A stretch of DNA of 64,000 bases from Nitrospira sp. (GTDB taxonomy: Bacteria; Nitrospirota; Nitrospiria; Nitrospirales; Nitrospiraceae): contig SWDM01000003.1 in assembly GCA_005116835.1 (NCBI GenBank), positions 1 to 64,000 of the forward strand, in the 5' to 3' direction. A program made the translations under genes and the position numbers. Position 1 is the stretch's first letter; every line of letters starts with the position of its first letter. The notes below the pieces were generated by a model that saw nothing but the letters and a program-made list of their open reading frames with translations, was not told the origin of the DNA and ran no database searches. Of the stretch, positions 35,369 to 47,028 are shown piece by piece.

Positions 35369-35490
35369 AGGATGCTGAAAAAGTCCTCCAACGTCGTTCT
35401 CGGTTCGTCAAAATCCTCAACGTACCCCAGAGGGTACGCCTCCGGTTTTGATTCACCTGCGGCCTAGTTGGATGCCTTTTTGAGCATCCT
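35369..35490. repeat. R1 palindromic repeat, copy 3
   Basis: Full AGGATGCT/AGCATCCT ends and the CGTACCCCAGAGGGTACG core are present. It abuts the stop of the DUF4321 gene and precedes the convergent uvrB gene. On either strand it would form a strong hairpin and could act as a bidirectional terminator. Confidence 0.85.
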
Positions 35491-35564
35491 GCGGGACACT
35501 CTCCGCTTCCCTCAGACATACAGGCTACTGAAACACTGCTCTGCAGGAATGATCCTTCTGAGAC

Positions 35565-37568
<2,004 letters not shown>

Positions 37569-37697
37569 AGACGACCTTTCGGTCGTTATCTTAGCATCGA
37601 ACAGAGGGCGGCGCACAACGAGAGCGCGCAGGCTGGACAGCGACAGACTCACGAAACACCACTGGCCCCTTTCGGAGTCCAGTGGTATCGGGGTGTC

Positions 37698-39035
37698 TTA
37701 ATATCGGGAATGTCTGGATGCCCCGACCGGGGCTCCTTGCCTGTGAGACGATCCTCGGTTCTCACCATCGCGGGATCGTCGACCAGCAGGTTCCGCGCTT
37801 CGGCGAGGCCGTGCGCGAGGATCTTGATAGTCGCTGACCGGCATAGGGGCCGGAGTCGGAAGCGCCACAAATACAGGAAGCGCAAGCTTCTTCGTCTCGA
37901 TTCGTAATTGTCTCACCATTCGAAGATACTCTCGCTCTTCGGATTGAGACAGAATCAAGTACGTCGCCCCTTCCTTCTCTGCCCGACCGGTCCGTCCTGT
38001 CCGATGGACGTACGAGTTCGGATTTGTCGGCAACTCATAGTGAATGACCTGGGTCACATCCTGAATATCGAGACCGCGGGCCGCTACATCTGTCGCCACA
38101 AGCGAGCGGAGTCGTCCGGCCCGAAACGCGCCGAGCGTCCGTTCCCGCTGTGCTTGGCTGTGATTGCCGGTCAAGGCGCCGACCAATGCCGGTTCTCCGC
38201 CCAAATGGGCCGCCAGCCGTCGCACCTTGTACTTCTGATCGCAAAATACCATCGATCGACCTCCACCAGTCACGCCCTGGAGTAAGGTATGCACAAGTTG
38301 CGTGCGAGCCTGATCTCCCGGCACAACATAGTAGGCATGCACGATCGTGGTTGGAGTGCTGATCCCAGGATCGACCGAAATACGAGCAGGATTGCGTTGC
38401 ATGGTCTGCGCAAGCGCTTGAATTTCCCCTGAAAATGTCGCGGAAAACAGCAGTGTCTGGCGTTCAACGGGAAGGAGACGAATAATCCGTTGGATGTCCC
38501 GCAGGAACCCGCGATCCAACATCTGATCGGCCTCGTCCATCACGAGAAACGTCACACCGCCCAACTTCAAGTGGCCGGAACCGGCCAAATCGAGCAACCG
38601 TCCCGGTGTACCGACCACCACCATCGGCGGTCGTTGAAGCGCGCGGTAATGCCGCTCGATCGGCGTTCCACCGTATACCGACAGAGAGGTCACGGACATC
38701 GGAGCGTACTTGCGCAGCTCCATTTCAATCTGAAGCGCCAACTCCCGTGTGGGTGCCAGCACCAAAAACTTCGGTCCAGACGTGTGGCTCGGTCCAGACC
38801 TGGTATAGGGACCAGGCGCGGGCGCAGAGGCCTCTCGTCGCATCACCTGCTCAATAATCGGCAGCAAAAATGCCAGAGTTTTTCCACTCCCAGTTTTGGC
38901 TTGCGCCATAATGTCCTGGCCTTTCAGCGCGAGTGGAATGGCAGCCTGTTGCACCGGCGTGGGTGTCGTGAGGCCTGCCTGTATCAGGCGCTGGGCAAGG
39001 GACTGGGGCAGATTCATATCAGCAAACGTAGTCAT
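37698..39035 (-). CDS. DEAD-box RNA helicase
   Basis: The 445-residue protein has all DEAD-box motifs: Q-motif 'TTPTPVQQAAIPLAL', 'AQAKTGSGKT', 'APTRELALQI', 'GTPGRLLDL', 'VMDEADQML', 'SAT', then 'VATDVAARGLDIQDV' and 'HRTGRTGRA'. The C-terminal 45 residues are Arg-, Pro- and Gly-rich, typical of RNA-binding tails in RhlE/CsdA-like helicases. The start at 39035 has AAGGAG four bases upstream. It lies downstream of an RRM-protein gene on the same strand, suggesting joint use in RNA remodelling, perhaps at low temperature. Confidence 0.93.
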   Translation of the reverse strand: MTTFADMNLPQSLAQRLIQAGLTTPTPVQQAAIPLALKGQDIMAQAKTGSGKTLAFLLPIIEQVMRREASAPAPGPYTRSGPSHTSGPKFLVLAPTRELALQIEMELRKYAPMSVTSLSVYGGTPIERHYRALQRPPMVVVGTPGRLLDLAGSGHLKLGGVTFLVMDEADQMLDRGFLRDIQRIIRLLPVERQTLLFSATFSGEIQALAQTMQRNPARISVDPGISTPTTIVHAYYVVPGDQARTQLVHTLLQGVTGGGRSMVFCDQKYKVRRLAAHLGGEPALVGALTGNHSQAQRERTLGAFRAGRLRSLVATDVAARGLDIQDVTQVIHYELPTNPNSYVHRTGRTGRAEKEGATYLILSQSEEREYLRMVRQLRIETKKLALPVFVALPTPAPMPVSDYQDPRARPRRSAEPAGRRSRDGENRGSSHRQGAPVGASRHSRY

Positions 39036-39138
39036 AAAACTCCTTGTAAAGAAACACTTCCTGGGACTGCACGGTCCGGCCTTGATGAGGGGGCCGAGAA
39101 ACGCATCACGTTGATGGGCAATTCTAGGAAGGAAATAG

Positions 39139-39163
39139 CGGGGCTGCCGGATAGGCAGCCCCG
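39139..39163 (-). terminator. Hairpin between the RRM gene and the helicase gene
   Basis: CGGGGCTGCC and GGCAGCCCCG form a perfect 10-bp stem with a five-base loop. On the minus strand CTATTTCC follows. It lies 25 bases after the RRM-protein stop and probably ends or attenuates that transcript before the helicase gene. Confidence 0.65.
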
Positions 39164-39187
39164 ACGTGTGAAACACTTAATTACAGC

Positions 39188-39508
39188 TTAGTAGCGGTCT
39201 CCGCCACCGCCGCCGCCACGACCACCGCGGCCGCCACCACCGCCGCCGCCAGTGCGGGGCTCCTGTGGGCGCGCTTCGTTGACGGTCAACGTGCGACCGC
39301 CCAACTCAGTGCCATTCAGCGCGGTAATCGCCGCCTGCGCTTCTGCATCGCCGGACATCTCCACGAATCCAAACCCGCGGGACTGGCCGGTAAACTTATC
39401 TGTGATAATACGGGATGACGTTACCGCTCCATGAACAGCGAACAGATCGCTCAGCTGCTGCTCAGTTGTGGAATACGGTAAACCGCCGACATAGATCTTC
39501 GAACCCAT
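39188..39508 (-). CDS. RRM-type glycine-rich RNA-binding protein
   Basis: The 106-residue protein consists of one RRM ('KIYVGGLPYSTTEQQLSDLFAVHG' with RNP2, and 'QSRGFGFVEM' as RNP1) followed by a glycine- and arginine-rich tail (about residues 85-106). Such proteins act as RNA chaperones and are cold-induced in cyanobacteria and other bacteria. A strong AAAGGAGGAG ribosome site precedes the ATG. The preceding 265 bases to the next gene (39509-39773) contain no gene that I can support and could carry a long leader. The DEAD-box helicase lies downstream. Confidence 0.92.
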   Translation of the reverse strand: MGSKIYVGGLPYSTTEQQLSDLFAVHGAVTSSRIITDKFTGQSRGFGFVEMSGDAEAQAAITALNGTELGGRTLTVNEARPQEPRTGGGGGGGRGGRGGGGGGDRY

Positions 39509-39773
39509 TGGGCTCCTCCTTTGAGAATATGTGTTGTCTTGGACTCAGGAACGAAGTGAGGAAGGAGTGGGCCGAAGACGCAAACACCATAGCGGCTCAA
39601 GGCTGGCTTCCGATCAAATTCCCGTGCAGGACCAAAACAACAACTGTCTTAGGCCTTGTCTCTCTCTGTAGTACCACCACCAGGCCTTTCGCAATGATAC
39701 ACGAGCGGTACTGTACTCCTTGCCCACCTCAAATGCAAGCAACGATGCAATTACGTTCAATGCGGGCGGTCAT

Positions 39774-40538
39774 TTAATAGGCAGCGGGAGCAGAAAACGG
39801 GCGGTGAGAAAAAAGGGGAACGGCGTGCAAACTGTCGAAATCCAGCGCCGATTGTCCGCGAACCAGAAGCCCCACTCGGCCGGTCCCCAGGGACTGATCC
39901 TCAACCGTCACGACGAGTTGCCCATCGAAGAAGGTTTCGATGAAGTCCTTGCTGATGATGGTATTCCGCTGGATCCGCAGCATGTGCCAAGGAGCAATCT
40001 TGGGTACGATCGGCGACTGCCCAAGCCTTGTCTCCTTACCATCCACTACCCGACTCACCTCCAACGTCTTTGTTGCCAGATCGACCACCACCGCATAGAA
40101 ATTCTTGGCATCTTTTAGCCCAAACACGAGACCGCCCACTCCAGCCGCAGCCTCGACGGGAAACCGCATTCTGACCGACACATCCGGATATTCGTACTGA
40201 AACCCGTCGGCTACGATCACACGGTAACAGTTCACGGTCTGACAGGATGAGCTCACCGCCAAAATGTTGGAAGCCGAGGGGGCATCACTGTCTGCCTTGA
40301 TCGCCCAGTCCGCAGCAGGCCCCTCGCCATACTCCAGCATCGAGAACCCGACAGGAACCTCACCGGATTGCTGCTGATCGAACGTCCACCGATTAAACAG
40401 ACCGCCTTGGGCCTGCCCCTTCAGATTCGCTTCTTTTTCTGTATGACTCTCCGCCTGAATAGCGTGAGACCGCTCGATGGAGAAACTCCACGCACTGACG
40501 ATCACGGCCAATGTGAGGGCCCAAAAAACTCTGGCCAC
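39774..40538 (-). CDS. Exported beta-sandwich protein (DUF1080/concanavalin-like)
   Basis: The 254-residue protein begins with a signal sequence (VARVFWALTLAVIVSAW, cleavage around SHAIQA) and then 'FNRWTFDQQQSGEVPVGFSM', 'YPDVSVRMRFPVEAAAGVGGLVFGLKDAKNFYAVVVDLATKTLEVSRV' and 'GTGRVGLLVRGQSALDFDSLHAV', a pattern like the DUF1080 or laminin-G type fold that binds sugars. The GTG start at 40538 lies 31 bases after the stop of the small gene upstream; a longer frame to 40739 overlaps that gene and is rejected. The role is unknown. Confidence 0.72.
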   Translation of the reverse strand: MARVFWALTLAVIVSAWSFSIERSHAIQAESHTEKEANLKGQAQGGLFNRWTFDQQQSGEVPVGFSMLEYGEGPAADWAIKADSDAPSASNILAVSSSCQTVNCYRVIVADGFQYEYPDVSVRMRFPVEAAAGVGGLVFGLKDAKNFYAVVVDLATKTLEVSRVVDGKETRLGQSPIVPKIAPWHMLRIQRNTIISKDFIETFFDGQLVVTVEDQSLGTGRVGLLVRGQSALDFDSLHAVPLFSHRPFSAPAAY

Positions 40539-40569
40539 GTTCCTGTGCAAGGACCTTCTCAATCTCTTC

Positions 40570-40821
40570 CTACTTCGGCGGACGCGTTCTGAGATCGAGA
40601 ATGTCCTGCTGGAACCGATCACGGGCTGCCATGATAATCTTCCGGCGTTGCCATCGGCCCCAGGCCCACCATCGAAGTCGATCCCGAAATGCAACGACTG
40701 GTAGTGGAGCGCTTCCTGCCGGCGCATGCTGAAAGTCATAACCCTGCTGTGAATCGCGATTCTCGAAAAATCGGCGATACAGATGATCGTATAATCCTTT
40801 GCCTGAGTCGCCTGCGCTCAC
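40570..40821 (-). CDS. Small basic protein in the yyaL-type operon
   Basis: This 83-residue frame has a GTG start preceded by GGGAGG five bases upstream and lies 10 bases after the stop of the YyaL-like gene. The sequence is amphipathic and basic ('GLYDHLYRRFFENRD', 'WWAWGRWQRRKIIMAARDRF'), without a signal peptide. I recognise no family. Its ribosome site and the fit between its neighbours make it more credible than the overlapping extension of the downstream gene. Confidence 0.65.
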   Translation of the reverse strand: MSAGDSGKGLYDHLYRRFFENRDSQQGYDFQHAPAGSAPLPVVAFRDRLRWWAWGRWQRRKIIMAARDRFQQDILDLRTRPPK

Positions 40822-40831
40822 AAGATCCTCC

Positions 40832-42895
40832 CTACAATAACTGGCTAAGTTGATGGCTCTCCGTGACAGGAGCCGAACAGGTCTGACGTTGACAGACATA
40901 GGCCGTGGGCTGTCCCTTCACACTCGTCTTCCCTTCGGCGAGCGCCAGTTCGGATTCCCCGGCGCGACGGGTCGCTTCGACGACCAACACCGCGCGGTTC
41001 GGCAGATAGTGCCGATGGACGGTTGAGAGCAACGATTCGGTCAGCGCATTGCCGCGGGTTCCGACAACCACGATCTCTTTCGGCATCGTCAGATGCCAAT
41101 CCAGCGCGCAGAGCATGGCCGACGAAGCATAGGCATTGCGCTCCATCCCGCTCCGAAACACCCGGAACAGGCGTTCGGCCCGGTCATGATACCGCTGCTC
41201 TCTTGTAAAAGAGAACAGCCGCAACAAGACCGAAGCAACGATGGCATTGCCGGATGGCAGCGCGCTATCGGTACCGGACTTCATACGATGGAGGAGCGTT
41301 TCATGGTCGCGGCTGGTATAAAAACACCCCCCAACCGTCTCATCCCAAAATCGCTCCAACAAATGGTCCGTCACCTCACGGGCTTGCTCCAGATACCACC
41401 GGTGCGATGTGGCCTCAAACGCATCTAACAAAGCGGAAGCCAAGCAGGCTGCGTCGTCCAGGTAGCCGTTCAAGCGGCCCTTGCCTGCTCTAACTGTACG
41501 GTAGACTCGCCCATTCTCGACCGCATAGTCCAGTAAGAACGTAAGCGCCTGTTCCGCGGCCGCCAGATATGCGGGAACCCCGAACGCATGATAGGCGTCG
41601 AAATAGGCCGAGACCATCATCCCATTCCAGCTCGTGAGAATATTATCATCCCGCTGCGGCTTTACCCGTTGTTCACGCGCGGCAAGCAACTTCATCTTGG
41701 CGGGCCGCAACAAGGACTCCATCTCCGCTTGTGCTTCGGGATCAAGCTGATCTCCCCTAAGCCGACTCAATACATTCTTGCCTTCAAAGTTTCCGCTCTC
41801 CGTCACCCCGTAGAACCGACAGAACTTCTCAGCTGTTTCGGCCCCCAGTAGCGCGACAATCTCCCCCGGCTCCCAGACGAAGTAACTTCCTTCATGCCCT
41901 TCACTGTCGGCATCCTGCGCCGCAAAGAACGCGCCGTCCTGATGTGTGAGTTCACGACGAATATACGCCAAGGTCTCTTCGACAACCTGGCGAAACCGAT
42001 CCTCTTTGGTCAGACGCCACCCGTCGAGATAGATCCGCACCAGCTGCGCATTGTCGTAGAGCATCTTTTCAAAATGGGGAATCAACCATTGGCCGTCCAC
42101 CGAGTAGCGGTGGAACCCGCCACCGAGGTGATCGTAGATCCCCCCGGCTGCCATCGTTCTCAGTTGTAACAATACGAGTTCTTGATGAGAGACATCTTTC
42201 GTCCGAGCCGTCTGGCGGAGCATCAGATTGAGCGGCGGAACCGTCGGAAATTTCGGCCCCTCACCGAAGCCGCCATGGACCGGGTCGAAAAACTGCCCTA
42301 AACTCTTCGCTGCCTCATCGAGTACCCGATCGGTCAATGGATCGTCCGACGGTTGCGGCGTTCCGACACGCAGCAGCCCGGCTTTGACCTTCTCCACATT
42401 CTTGCGGACATCCTCTCCATGATTGCGATAGGCCTCGACGACACCGCGCAAGACCTCGGGAAATCCTGGCAGGTTGTGGCGGGGCGCCGGCGGAAAATAC
42501 GTTCCCCCATAAAACGGCTCCTGGTCAGGCGTCAGAAACATCGTGAGCGGCCATCCGCCGCCCCGTCCCAGAAACACCTGCGCGGATTTTTGATAGATAT
42601 CGTCCAGGTCCGGACGTTCTTCTCGATCGACCTTCACATTGATAAAGTCCTGGTTCATCAGCCCGGCAATCTCGACATTTTCGAAACATTCATGCGCCAT
42701 GACATGGCACCAGTGGCAAGCCGAATAGCCGATCGACAACAGAATCGGCTTGTCCTCCGCTTTCGCCTTCGCCAAAGCTTCCTCGCCCCAGGGATACCAC
42801 TCCACCGGATTCTCCGCATGCTGCCGAAGATAGGGGCTGGCTTCTGCAATGAGCCGGTTTGAAAATCGATTTGTTTGTGTAGTTGAATCTGTCAT
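40832..42895 (-). CDS. YyaL-type thioredoxin-domain/N-acylglucosamine 2-epimerase-like protein
   Basis: The 687-residue protein starts with the DUF255 thioredoxin-like domain ('[29 protein letters not shown]', then '[16 protein letters not shown]' with the CxxC pair at about residue 60), followed by a long alpha/alpha-barrel region similar to N-acylglucosamine 2-epimerases. The family (YyaL, human SSP411) has no established enzyme activity. An ATG at 42922 with AAGG four bases upstream is an alternative start. Two genes follow, forming a likely operon. Confidence 0.88.
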   Translation of the reverse strand: MTDSTTQTNRFSNRLIAEASPYLRQHAENPVEWYPWGEEALAKAKAEDKPILLSIGYSACHWCHVMAHECFENVEIAGLMNQDFINVKVDREERPDLDDIYQKSAQVFLGRGGGWPLTMFLTPDQEPFYGGTYFPPAPRHNLPGFPEVLRGVVEAYRNHGEDVRKNVEKVKAGLLRVGTPQPSDDPLTDRVLDEAAKSLGQFFDPVHGGFGEGPKFPTVPPLNLMLRQTARTKDVSHQELVLLQLRTMAAGGIYDHLGGGFHRYSVDGQWLIPHFEKMLYDNAQLVRIYLDGWRLTKEDRFRQVVEETLAYIRRELTHQDGAFFAAQDADSEGHEGSYFVWEPGEIVALLGAETAEKFCRFYGVTESGNFEGKNVLSRLRGDQLDPEAQAEMESLLRPAKMKLLAAREQRVKPQRDDNILTSWNGMMVSAYFDAYHAFGVPAYLAAAEQALTFLLDYAVENGRVYRTVRAGKGRLNGYLDDAACLASALLDAFEATSHRWYLEQAREVTDHLLERFWDETVGGCFYTSRDHETLLHRMKSGTDSALPSGNAIVASVLLRLFSFTREQRYHDRAERLFRVFRSGMERNAYASSAMLCALDWHLTMPKEIVVVGTRGNALTESLLSTVHRHYLPNRAVLVVEATRRAGESELALAEGKTSVKGQPTAYVCQRQTCSAPVTESHQLSQLL

Positions 42896-42966
42896 CGCTG
42901 CTTCATCCTCATAACTCGGCATACTACCTTGGCCTGCAACCCCTCTGCAACGGACCTGTCGGTCTA

Positions 42967-42975
42967 TGCTATAGT
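42967..42975 (+). promoter_or_regulatory. Extended -10 element upstream of the M28 gene
   Basis: TGC followed directly by TATAGT matches an extended -10 promoter, 29 bases before the chosen ATG. A clear -35 box is not seen. The 108-base divergent gap to the YyaL-like gene probably also holds its opposite-strand promoter. Confidence 0.4.
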
Positions 42976-43003
42976 GCGCGCCACACCTCGAAAGGCTCAC
43001 TTC

Positions 43004-44557
43004 ATGAACGGCTCAACGCGCTGTGAATCTCCCTCCTTTGTTTTCGTCATTCTTCTGGGCGTTATCCTCGCTCTGCTCCCCATAGGAACCCAAGTCTTCG
43101 CCCAATCGGAAGACGACCAGCGTGCATGGCTTCAAGCCCTCGACAGCCTGTCGAACGAACGCATGCTCGCCGACATCCGCACATTAAGCAGCCCGGATTT
43201 CAATGGCAGACAGGCCGGAACCGCCGATGACCTGCGATCCGCACAATGGTTTGCGCGGGAGTTAACCGCGGGAGGGGTCACACTCCCACTGATTGACAAC
43301 AGCCCACTCGCTGTTCCATTTCCCAATACAGAAAAGGGAATACAAAGAGGCCTTATGGCTTCAATGGTCTCCACATCACTCATCGCACCTGACCCGGTAG
43401 TTCGCACCGGCACAGCGGACCAGTTGGTCACCGCGCAGTTGAGTAGAGACTACCTCCCGGTCTTTGACTCCCCCTCTGCCGATCTCCAGGGTCAGGTCGT
43501 CTTCGTCGGTTACGGCATTGTCGATCCCGCTCAAGGAATCGACGATTACGCCGGCGTCGATGTGAAGAACAGCATCGCGCTCTTCCTGCGTGGCAAGCCG
43601 AACCACTACCCAAACCACGTCAGCCATGCAGATAAGATCCGCTTCGCACGAGATCGAGGAGCCCTGGCTTATCTGACTGCAATAGGACCGATTCTCAGCC
43701 CATATGAAATTCGCCGGGGTGTCACGGGAAGGCCCAGCGCCTTTTATGGTCAGCTCCCCCCTAACCAAGCTCTCCCAGGCGCATGGATCAGCACGGAATT
43801 GGCCGAGACGCTCCTCGCCGGAAGCGGCGATGAGTCCAATCCTGACCGCCTTCGCACCTTCCAAGAACAACTCAATAACGCCCCATCAGCGCGATCGCGC
43901 CTAACCAATCGATATGCATCTCTCCATTGGAAAACCACCATAGAGGACGGCTTGCTGACCAACGTGGTAGGGCTCATCCCTGGGACAGGACCGGATACCA
44001 TCGTCATTGGCGCCCATCGCGACCATTTCGGACGTCCAGCGGGCCTCTGGTTTCCTGGCGCCGATGACAACGCTTCCGGAACAGCGGTGATACTGGAAGT
44101 GGCACGGGCTCTTGGGAAAACTGGACTGCGCCCCCAACGGACGATCCTCTTTCTATCATTCAGCGGAGAGGAGAGAGATTTGCTCGGATCGCGTCTCTAT
44201 ACATCGAGACCCCATGCCCCCCTCAGCTCAACGAAGGCCATGATCAACATCGACCATGCCGGAGCGGGAAATGGGCGGTTAACCGTTGGGATCACAGGGC
44301 TTGAAAAAACCACGGCACAGGAGGCGGGACAGGCAGCGGGCTTGACGGACAAGCTTGACCTGTACGGATTCTTCCCCGGCGGCGACCACGTACCGTTCAA
44401 AGAGGCAGGAATTCCAACCGTCACCATCGTCAGCGGCGGAGTTCACCCTGACTTTCACCAGCCGACGGATACGGGGGATAAAGTGCAGCCGGACACTCTT
44501 AAATCCATTGCGCGTTTCGCGACCGCCCTGGCCTGGAAATTGGCAAATCTTCCCTGA
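43004..44557 (+). CDS. M28-family zinc aminopeptidase, exported
   Basis: The 517-residue protein has a signal peptide (hydrophobic [15 protein letters not shown], cleavage after VFAQ), a protease-associated (PA) domain in the middle ('[37 protein letters not shown]') and a C-terminal M28 domain with zinc ligands in '[10 protein letters not shown]' (His), 'GADDNASG' (Asp), 'SGEERDLLG' (Glu), 'NIDHAG' (Asp) and '[10 protein letters not shown]' (His). It should be an active periplasmic aminopeptidase. The start at 43004 has AAAGG eight bases upstream; the frame extends 75 bases further without a signal-like start. Confidence 0.92.
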   Translation: MNGSTRCESPSFVFVILLGVILALLPIGTQVFAQSEDDQRAWLQALDSLSNERMLADIRTLSSPDFNGRQAGTADDLRSAQWFARELTAGGVTLPLIDNSPLAVPFPNTEKGIQRGLMASMVSTSLIAPDPVVRTGTADQLVTAQLSRDYLPVFDSPSADLQGQVVFVGYGIVDPAQGIDDYAGVDVKNSIALFLRGKPNHYPNHVSHADKIRFARDRGALAYLTAIGPILSPYEIRRGVTGRPSAFYGQLPPNQALPGAWISTELAETLLAGSGDESNPDRLRTFQEQLNNAPSARSRLTNRYASLHWKTTIEDGLLTNVVGLIPGTGPDTIVIGAHRDHFGRPAGLWFPGADDNASGTAVILEVARALGKTGLRPQRTILFLSFSGEERDLLGSRLYTSRPHAPLSSTKAMINIDHAGAGNGRLTVGITGLEKTTAQEAGQAAGLTDKLDLYGFFPGGDHVPFKEAGIPTVTIVSGGVHPDFHQPTDTGDKVQPDTLKSIARFATALAWKLANLP

Positions 44558-44568
44558 GCACAAACATT

Positions 44569-45174
44569 ATGAGGTGTCCGGCCAACTCCTTCCGTTTGTT
44601 GTTTGCCTCTTGCCTCTTACTGGCTCTTGCTGGTTCCACGTCCTGTAGCACCTATCAGAATCTCGTTGTTTACCAATCAGATGCTGCATTGATTGCCCTC
44701 GGAGAGTTGCCGGCTGGATATCCGTCGCTCGGCCCGAATCATCACCCCTACACGATCTCCCCTGAAAAGGTGTTGACTCTCTTAGAGTCTCTCGAATACC
44801 GTGAGGGCTCATTATTGCCGTTCTCTTGGGGACAACCACGTAGGGTCTTTACCGCGAAGCAGGGGAAGATATTGGCGCAGGAATTATCGAAAGCGTTTGG
44901 CATGGCCCTTCCACAGGAAGTGGTGGCCTTCACGGTCGCGGACGAAGAGAAACCGGATCGGCGTACGAAGGGCCTTACGTTCATTGTGGGCGAGGAGCTG
45001 CACCTGATTCTCGAAGAACTCCGTAAGCCTTCCTATTTCGGAGAGCAGAAGACATACCAGCTGCAAGCGCATCAGTGGGAGCTAGCTCCTGGTAACCGCC
45101 AGAGACTCTACGCGACCAGTCCCGAAGGGAAAGGAACGGTGCCTCATTGGGTCATTTGTCCCCTCAAGCCATAA
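44569..45174 (+). CDS. Predicted lipoprotein of unknown function
   Basis: The 201-residue protein has a lipoprotein signal (LLLALAGSTSC, Cys at about residue 26). The mature part is mixed alpha/beta, with a possible sequence repeat absent. Motifs such as 'PYTISPEKVLTLLESLEYREGSLLPFSWGQPRRVFT' do not let me name a family. It is only 11 bases after the M28 gene and 9 bases before the porin gene, so it probably belongs to the same transcript as the porin and sensor-kinase module. Confidence 0.75.
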   Translation: MRCPANSFRLLFASCLLLALAGSTSCSTYQNLVVYQSDAALIALGELPAGYPSLGPNHHPYTISPEKVLTLLESLEYREGSLLPFSWGQPRRVFTAKQGKILAQELSKAFGMALPQEVVAFTVADEEKPDRRTKGLTFIVGEELHLILEELRKPSYFGEQKTYQLQAHQWELAPGNRQRLYATSPEGKGTVPHWVICPLKP

Positions 45175-45183
45175 GACCGTTCG

Positions 45184-46548
45184 ATGTCTAGAAGGAACTC
45201 CCTCATACATCAGCCCCTTGACGCTTCTCCGCTCAGGAAACAGACATCGCGCGCGATCGTGATACTCGCCCTCCTGTTCTGGGGCGCCTGCCCGACCTTC
45301 CTCTTTGCGCAATTGCAGAACCAGCCTTCTCAATCCTCGAACCAGTCATCAGAAGGTCAGAAAGAGGATTCCGTCGAGCAACTGAAACGGAAGGTGGAGC
45401 AGATTCATACACAGTACCTGAAAGAGTTAGCCGAACTCCAGGGACGCCTCGGCTCGGTGGAGAAACGGCAGAGCACGCTTGCCGATGAGATCGGCCAGAA
45501 CGTCAAGCTGGGAGGGTATGGCTTGGTCGCGTTCGAAGATTTTCGGGACCGGAAAACCACGTACGACGGCAAGATGGAATTGCTGATCTCCGGACAGTTC
45601 CATGACCGCATCCGATTCTATAGCGAAATCGATCTCGGCGTCCCGAACGGAACTGCGGATGTGGAACAGGGGTACGTGGATCTCCTCCTGACTCAGTCAT
45701 TCAACTTCCGCGCCGGAGTTCTCCTGACTCCTTTTGGCAAGTTCAACCTCGATCACTTCGACCCTCGCCAAGACCTCACCGATCGGCCCGTTGTCGCGCG
45801 CCGCATCACGCCCACCACCTGGTCCGATCTGGGGGTAGGAGCCTTCGGTCTGGTTCCCCTCAGCGACAGTCTCAAGGCAACCTATGAAATTCAGGTGATC
45901 AACGGCTTGACGGACAAATTTACCGCCGCGTCTCAGGGGGGGGCTCTCGGCTCCAGCACCGGCGGTGTCGTCGCCCAGGATATTGGCCTCCGCGACGCGC
46001 GCACGGGGCTTCGAACCGACAACAACGGGAATAAAGCCGTCGTCGGTCGAGGCACGCTCAAATTTCTGGACCAGTATGAAGTCGGCTTCAGCGGTTACCG
46101 GGGGGCCTATAAGGAAACGTCAAACGACCAGATCGTCGGGACATCGCTGGATGCGGAGTTCAGGCCGCGCGGCGTACCGTTTTGGGAGGATTTTGTATTC
46201 AAGGCCGAATATGCCCGCTTCGATATCGAGAACTCATCGGCCCCCTCAAGCCTATGGGGCTACTATGCCCAGCTCAACTACCGCTTCTGGCCGGCTTTTC
46301 TGAATTCGACCGTCATGGGAAGGCACTTCAGCAACCCGGCCCTCACGCTCGTCGGCCGGTACGGATATGCCAGGATCAACACCGCCGCCGCGAGCGACGG
46401 CAAATTGACCGAGAACACCACTGTCATCGGCCTGAACTATCGCCCCATACAAGATTACGTCATCAAGGTGGAATACCAATTCAACTCCGGCCAGCTCGAA
46501 CGCAAATCCATGGATGGGTTTCTTGCCTCCGTCAGTTGGCTTTTCTAG
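45184..46548 (+). CDS. Outer-membrane porin (phosphate-selective porin-like)
   Basis: The 454-residue protein has a signal peptide (cleavage after FLFAQ, about residue 42), a periplasmic coiled coil (about residues 60-95, VEQLKRKVEQIHTQYLKEL) and then a beta-barrel of alternating hydrophobic strands ('KMELLISGQFHDRIRFYSEIDLG', 'FRAGVLLTPFG'), ending in 'GFLASVSWLF' with a terminal Phe suited to BAM recognition. The coiled coil and the 'FRAGVLLTPFGKFN' block resemble porins O/P. The neighbouring PstS-like gene and histidine kinase make anion uptake plausible. Confidence 0.82.
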   Translation: MSRRNSLIHQPLDASPLRKQTSRAIVILALLFWGACPTFLFAQLQNQPSQSSNQSSEGQKEDSVEQLKRKVEQIHTQYLKELAELQGRLGSVEKRQSTLADEIGQNVKLGGYGLVAFEDFRDRKTTYDGKMELLISGQFHDRIRFYSEIDLGVPNGTADVEQGYVDLLLTQSFNFRAGVLLTPFGKFNLDHFDPRQDLTDRPVVARRITPTTWSDLGVGAFGLVPLSDSLKATYEIQVINGLTDKFTAASQGGALGSSTGGVVAQDIGLRDARTGLRTDNNGNKAVVGRGTLKFLDQYEVGFSGYRGAYKETSNDQIVGTSLDAEFRPRGVPFWEDFVFKAEYARFDIENSSAPSSLWGYYAQLNYRFWPAFLNSTVMGRHFSNPALTLVGRYGYARINTAAASDGKLTENTTVIGLNYRPIQDYVIKVEYQFNSGQLERKSMDGFLASVSWLF

Positions 46549-46559
46549 GGCAGCAGACC

Positions 46560-47012
46560 ATGAGCGCCTCACGCTACACAACCAGGCGCCTGTCAACAAT
46601 ACTCCTCGCCGGTCTCGCCCTCTTGCTCTGTTCGGCCATCGCCCACGCTGAGTCCATTGCCATCATCGTCAGCATGAAGAACCCCGACGACCAGCTGCGC
46701 CAGGCGGCCGTCGCCGGTATGTATCACGGCGAGACTATCCATTGGCCGAATGGCGAGAGAATCAAGTTGGTCAATCGAGAAATCTCCGCTCCCATCAGAA
46801 AGCAATTTTACGAGCAAGTGCTCAACTCCACATCGGACCAAGTGTTTTATCGCCAGGGCACGCCGGTTCCCGTGCAGAGCGTCATCGAGCGTTCCGACGA
46901 AGCCGTCGTCAACTTCGTCGCCACCATCGAAGGCGCCATCGGGTATGTCAGCCTATCGCGCCTACGAGCGATCGGCAGCAACCAGGTTAAGGTGGTCCTG
47001 ATCGTCGAATAG
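46560..47012 (+). CDS. PstS-like phosphate-binding domain protein
   Basis: The 150-residue protein has a signal peptide (cleavage after AIAHA, about residue 30) and a short PBP-type domain: 'IAIIVSMKNPDDQLRQAAVAGMYHGETIHWPNGERIKLVNRE', 'RKQFYEQVLN' and 'GAIGYVSLSRL', the last matching the C-terminal signature of PstS-like proteins. It is about half the length of a full PstS, so it may be a sensory or partner protein. The ATG is preceded by AGGG. The kinase gene begins 16 bases later. Confidence 0.82.
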   Translation: MSASRYTTRRLSTILLAGLALLLCSAIAHAESIAIIVSMKNPDDQLRQAAVAGMYHGETIHWPNGERIKLVNREISAPIRKQFYEQVLNSTSDQVFYRQGTPVPVQSVIERSDEAVVNFVATIEGAIGYVSLSRLRAIGSNQVKVVLIVE

Positions 47013-47028
47013 CTACTGAAGACGCCAC

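Noticed and set aside
40539-40739. Longer start of the exported protein gene
   Set aside because: It overlaps a small gene with its own ribosome site, and the internal GTG yields a clean signal peptide.
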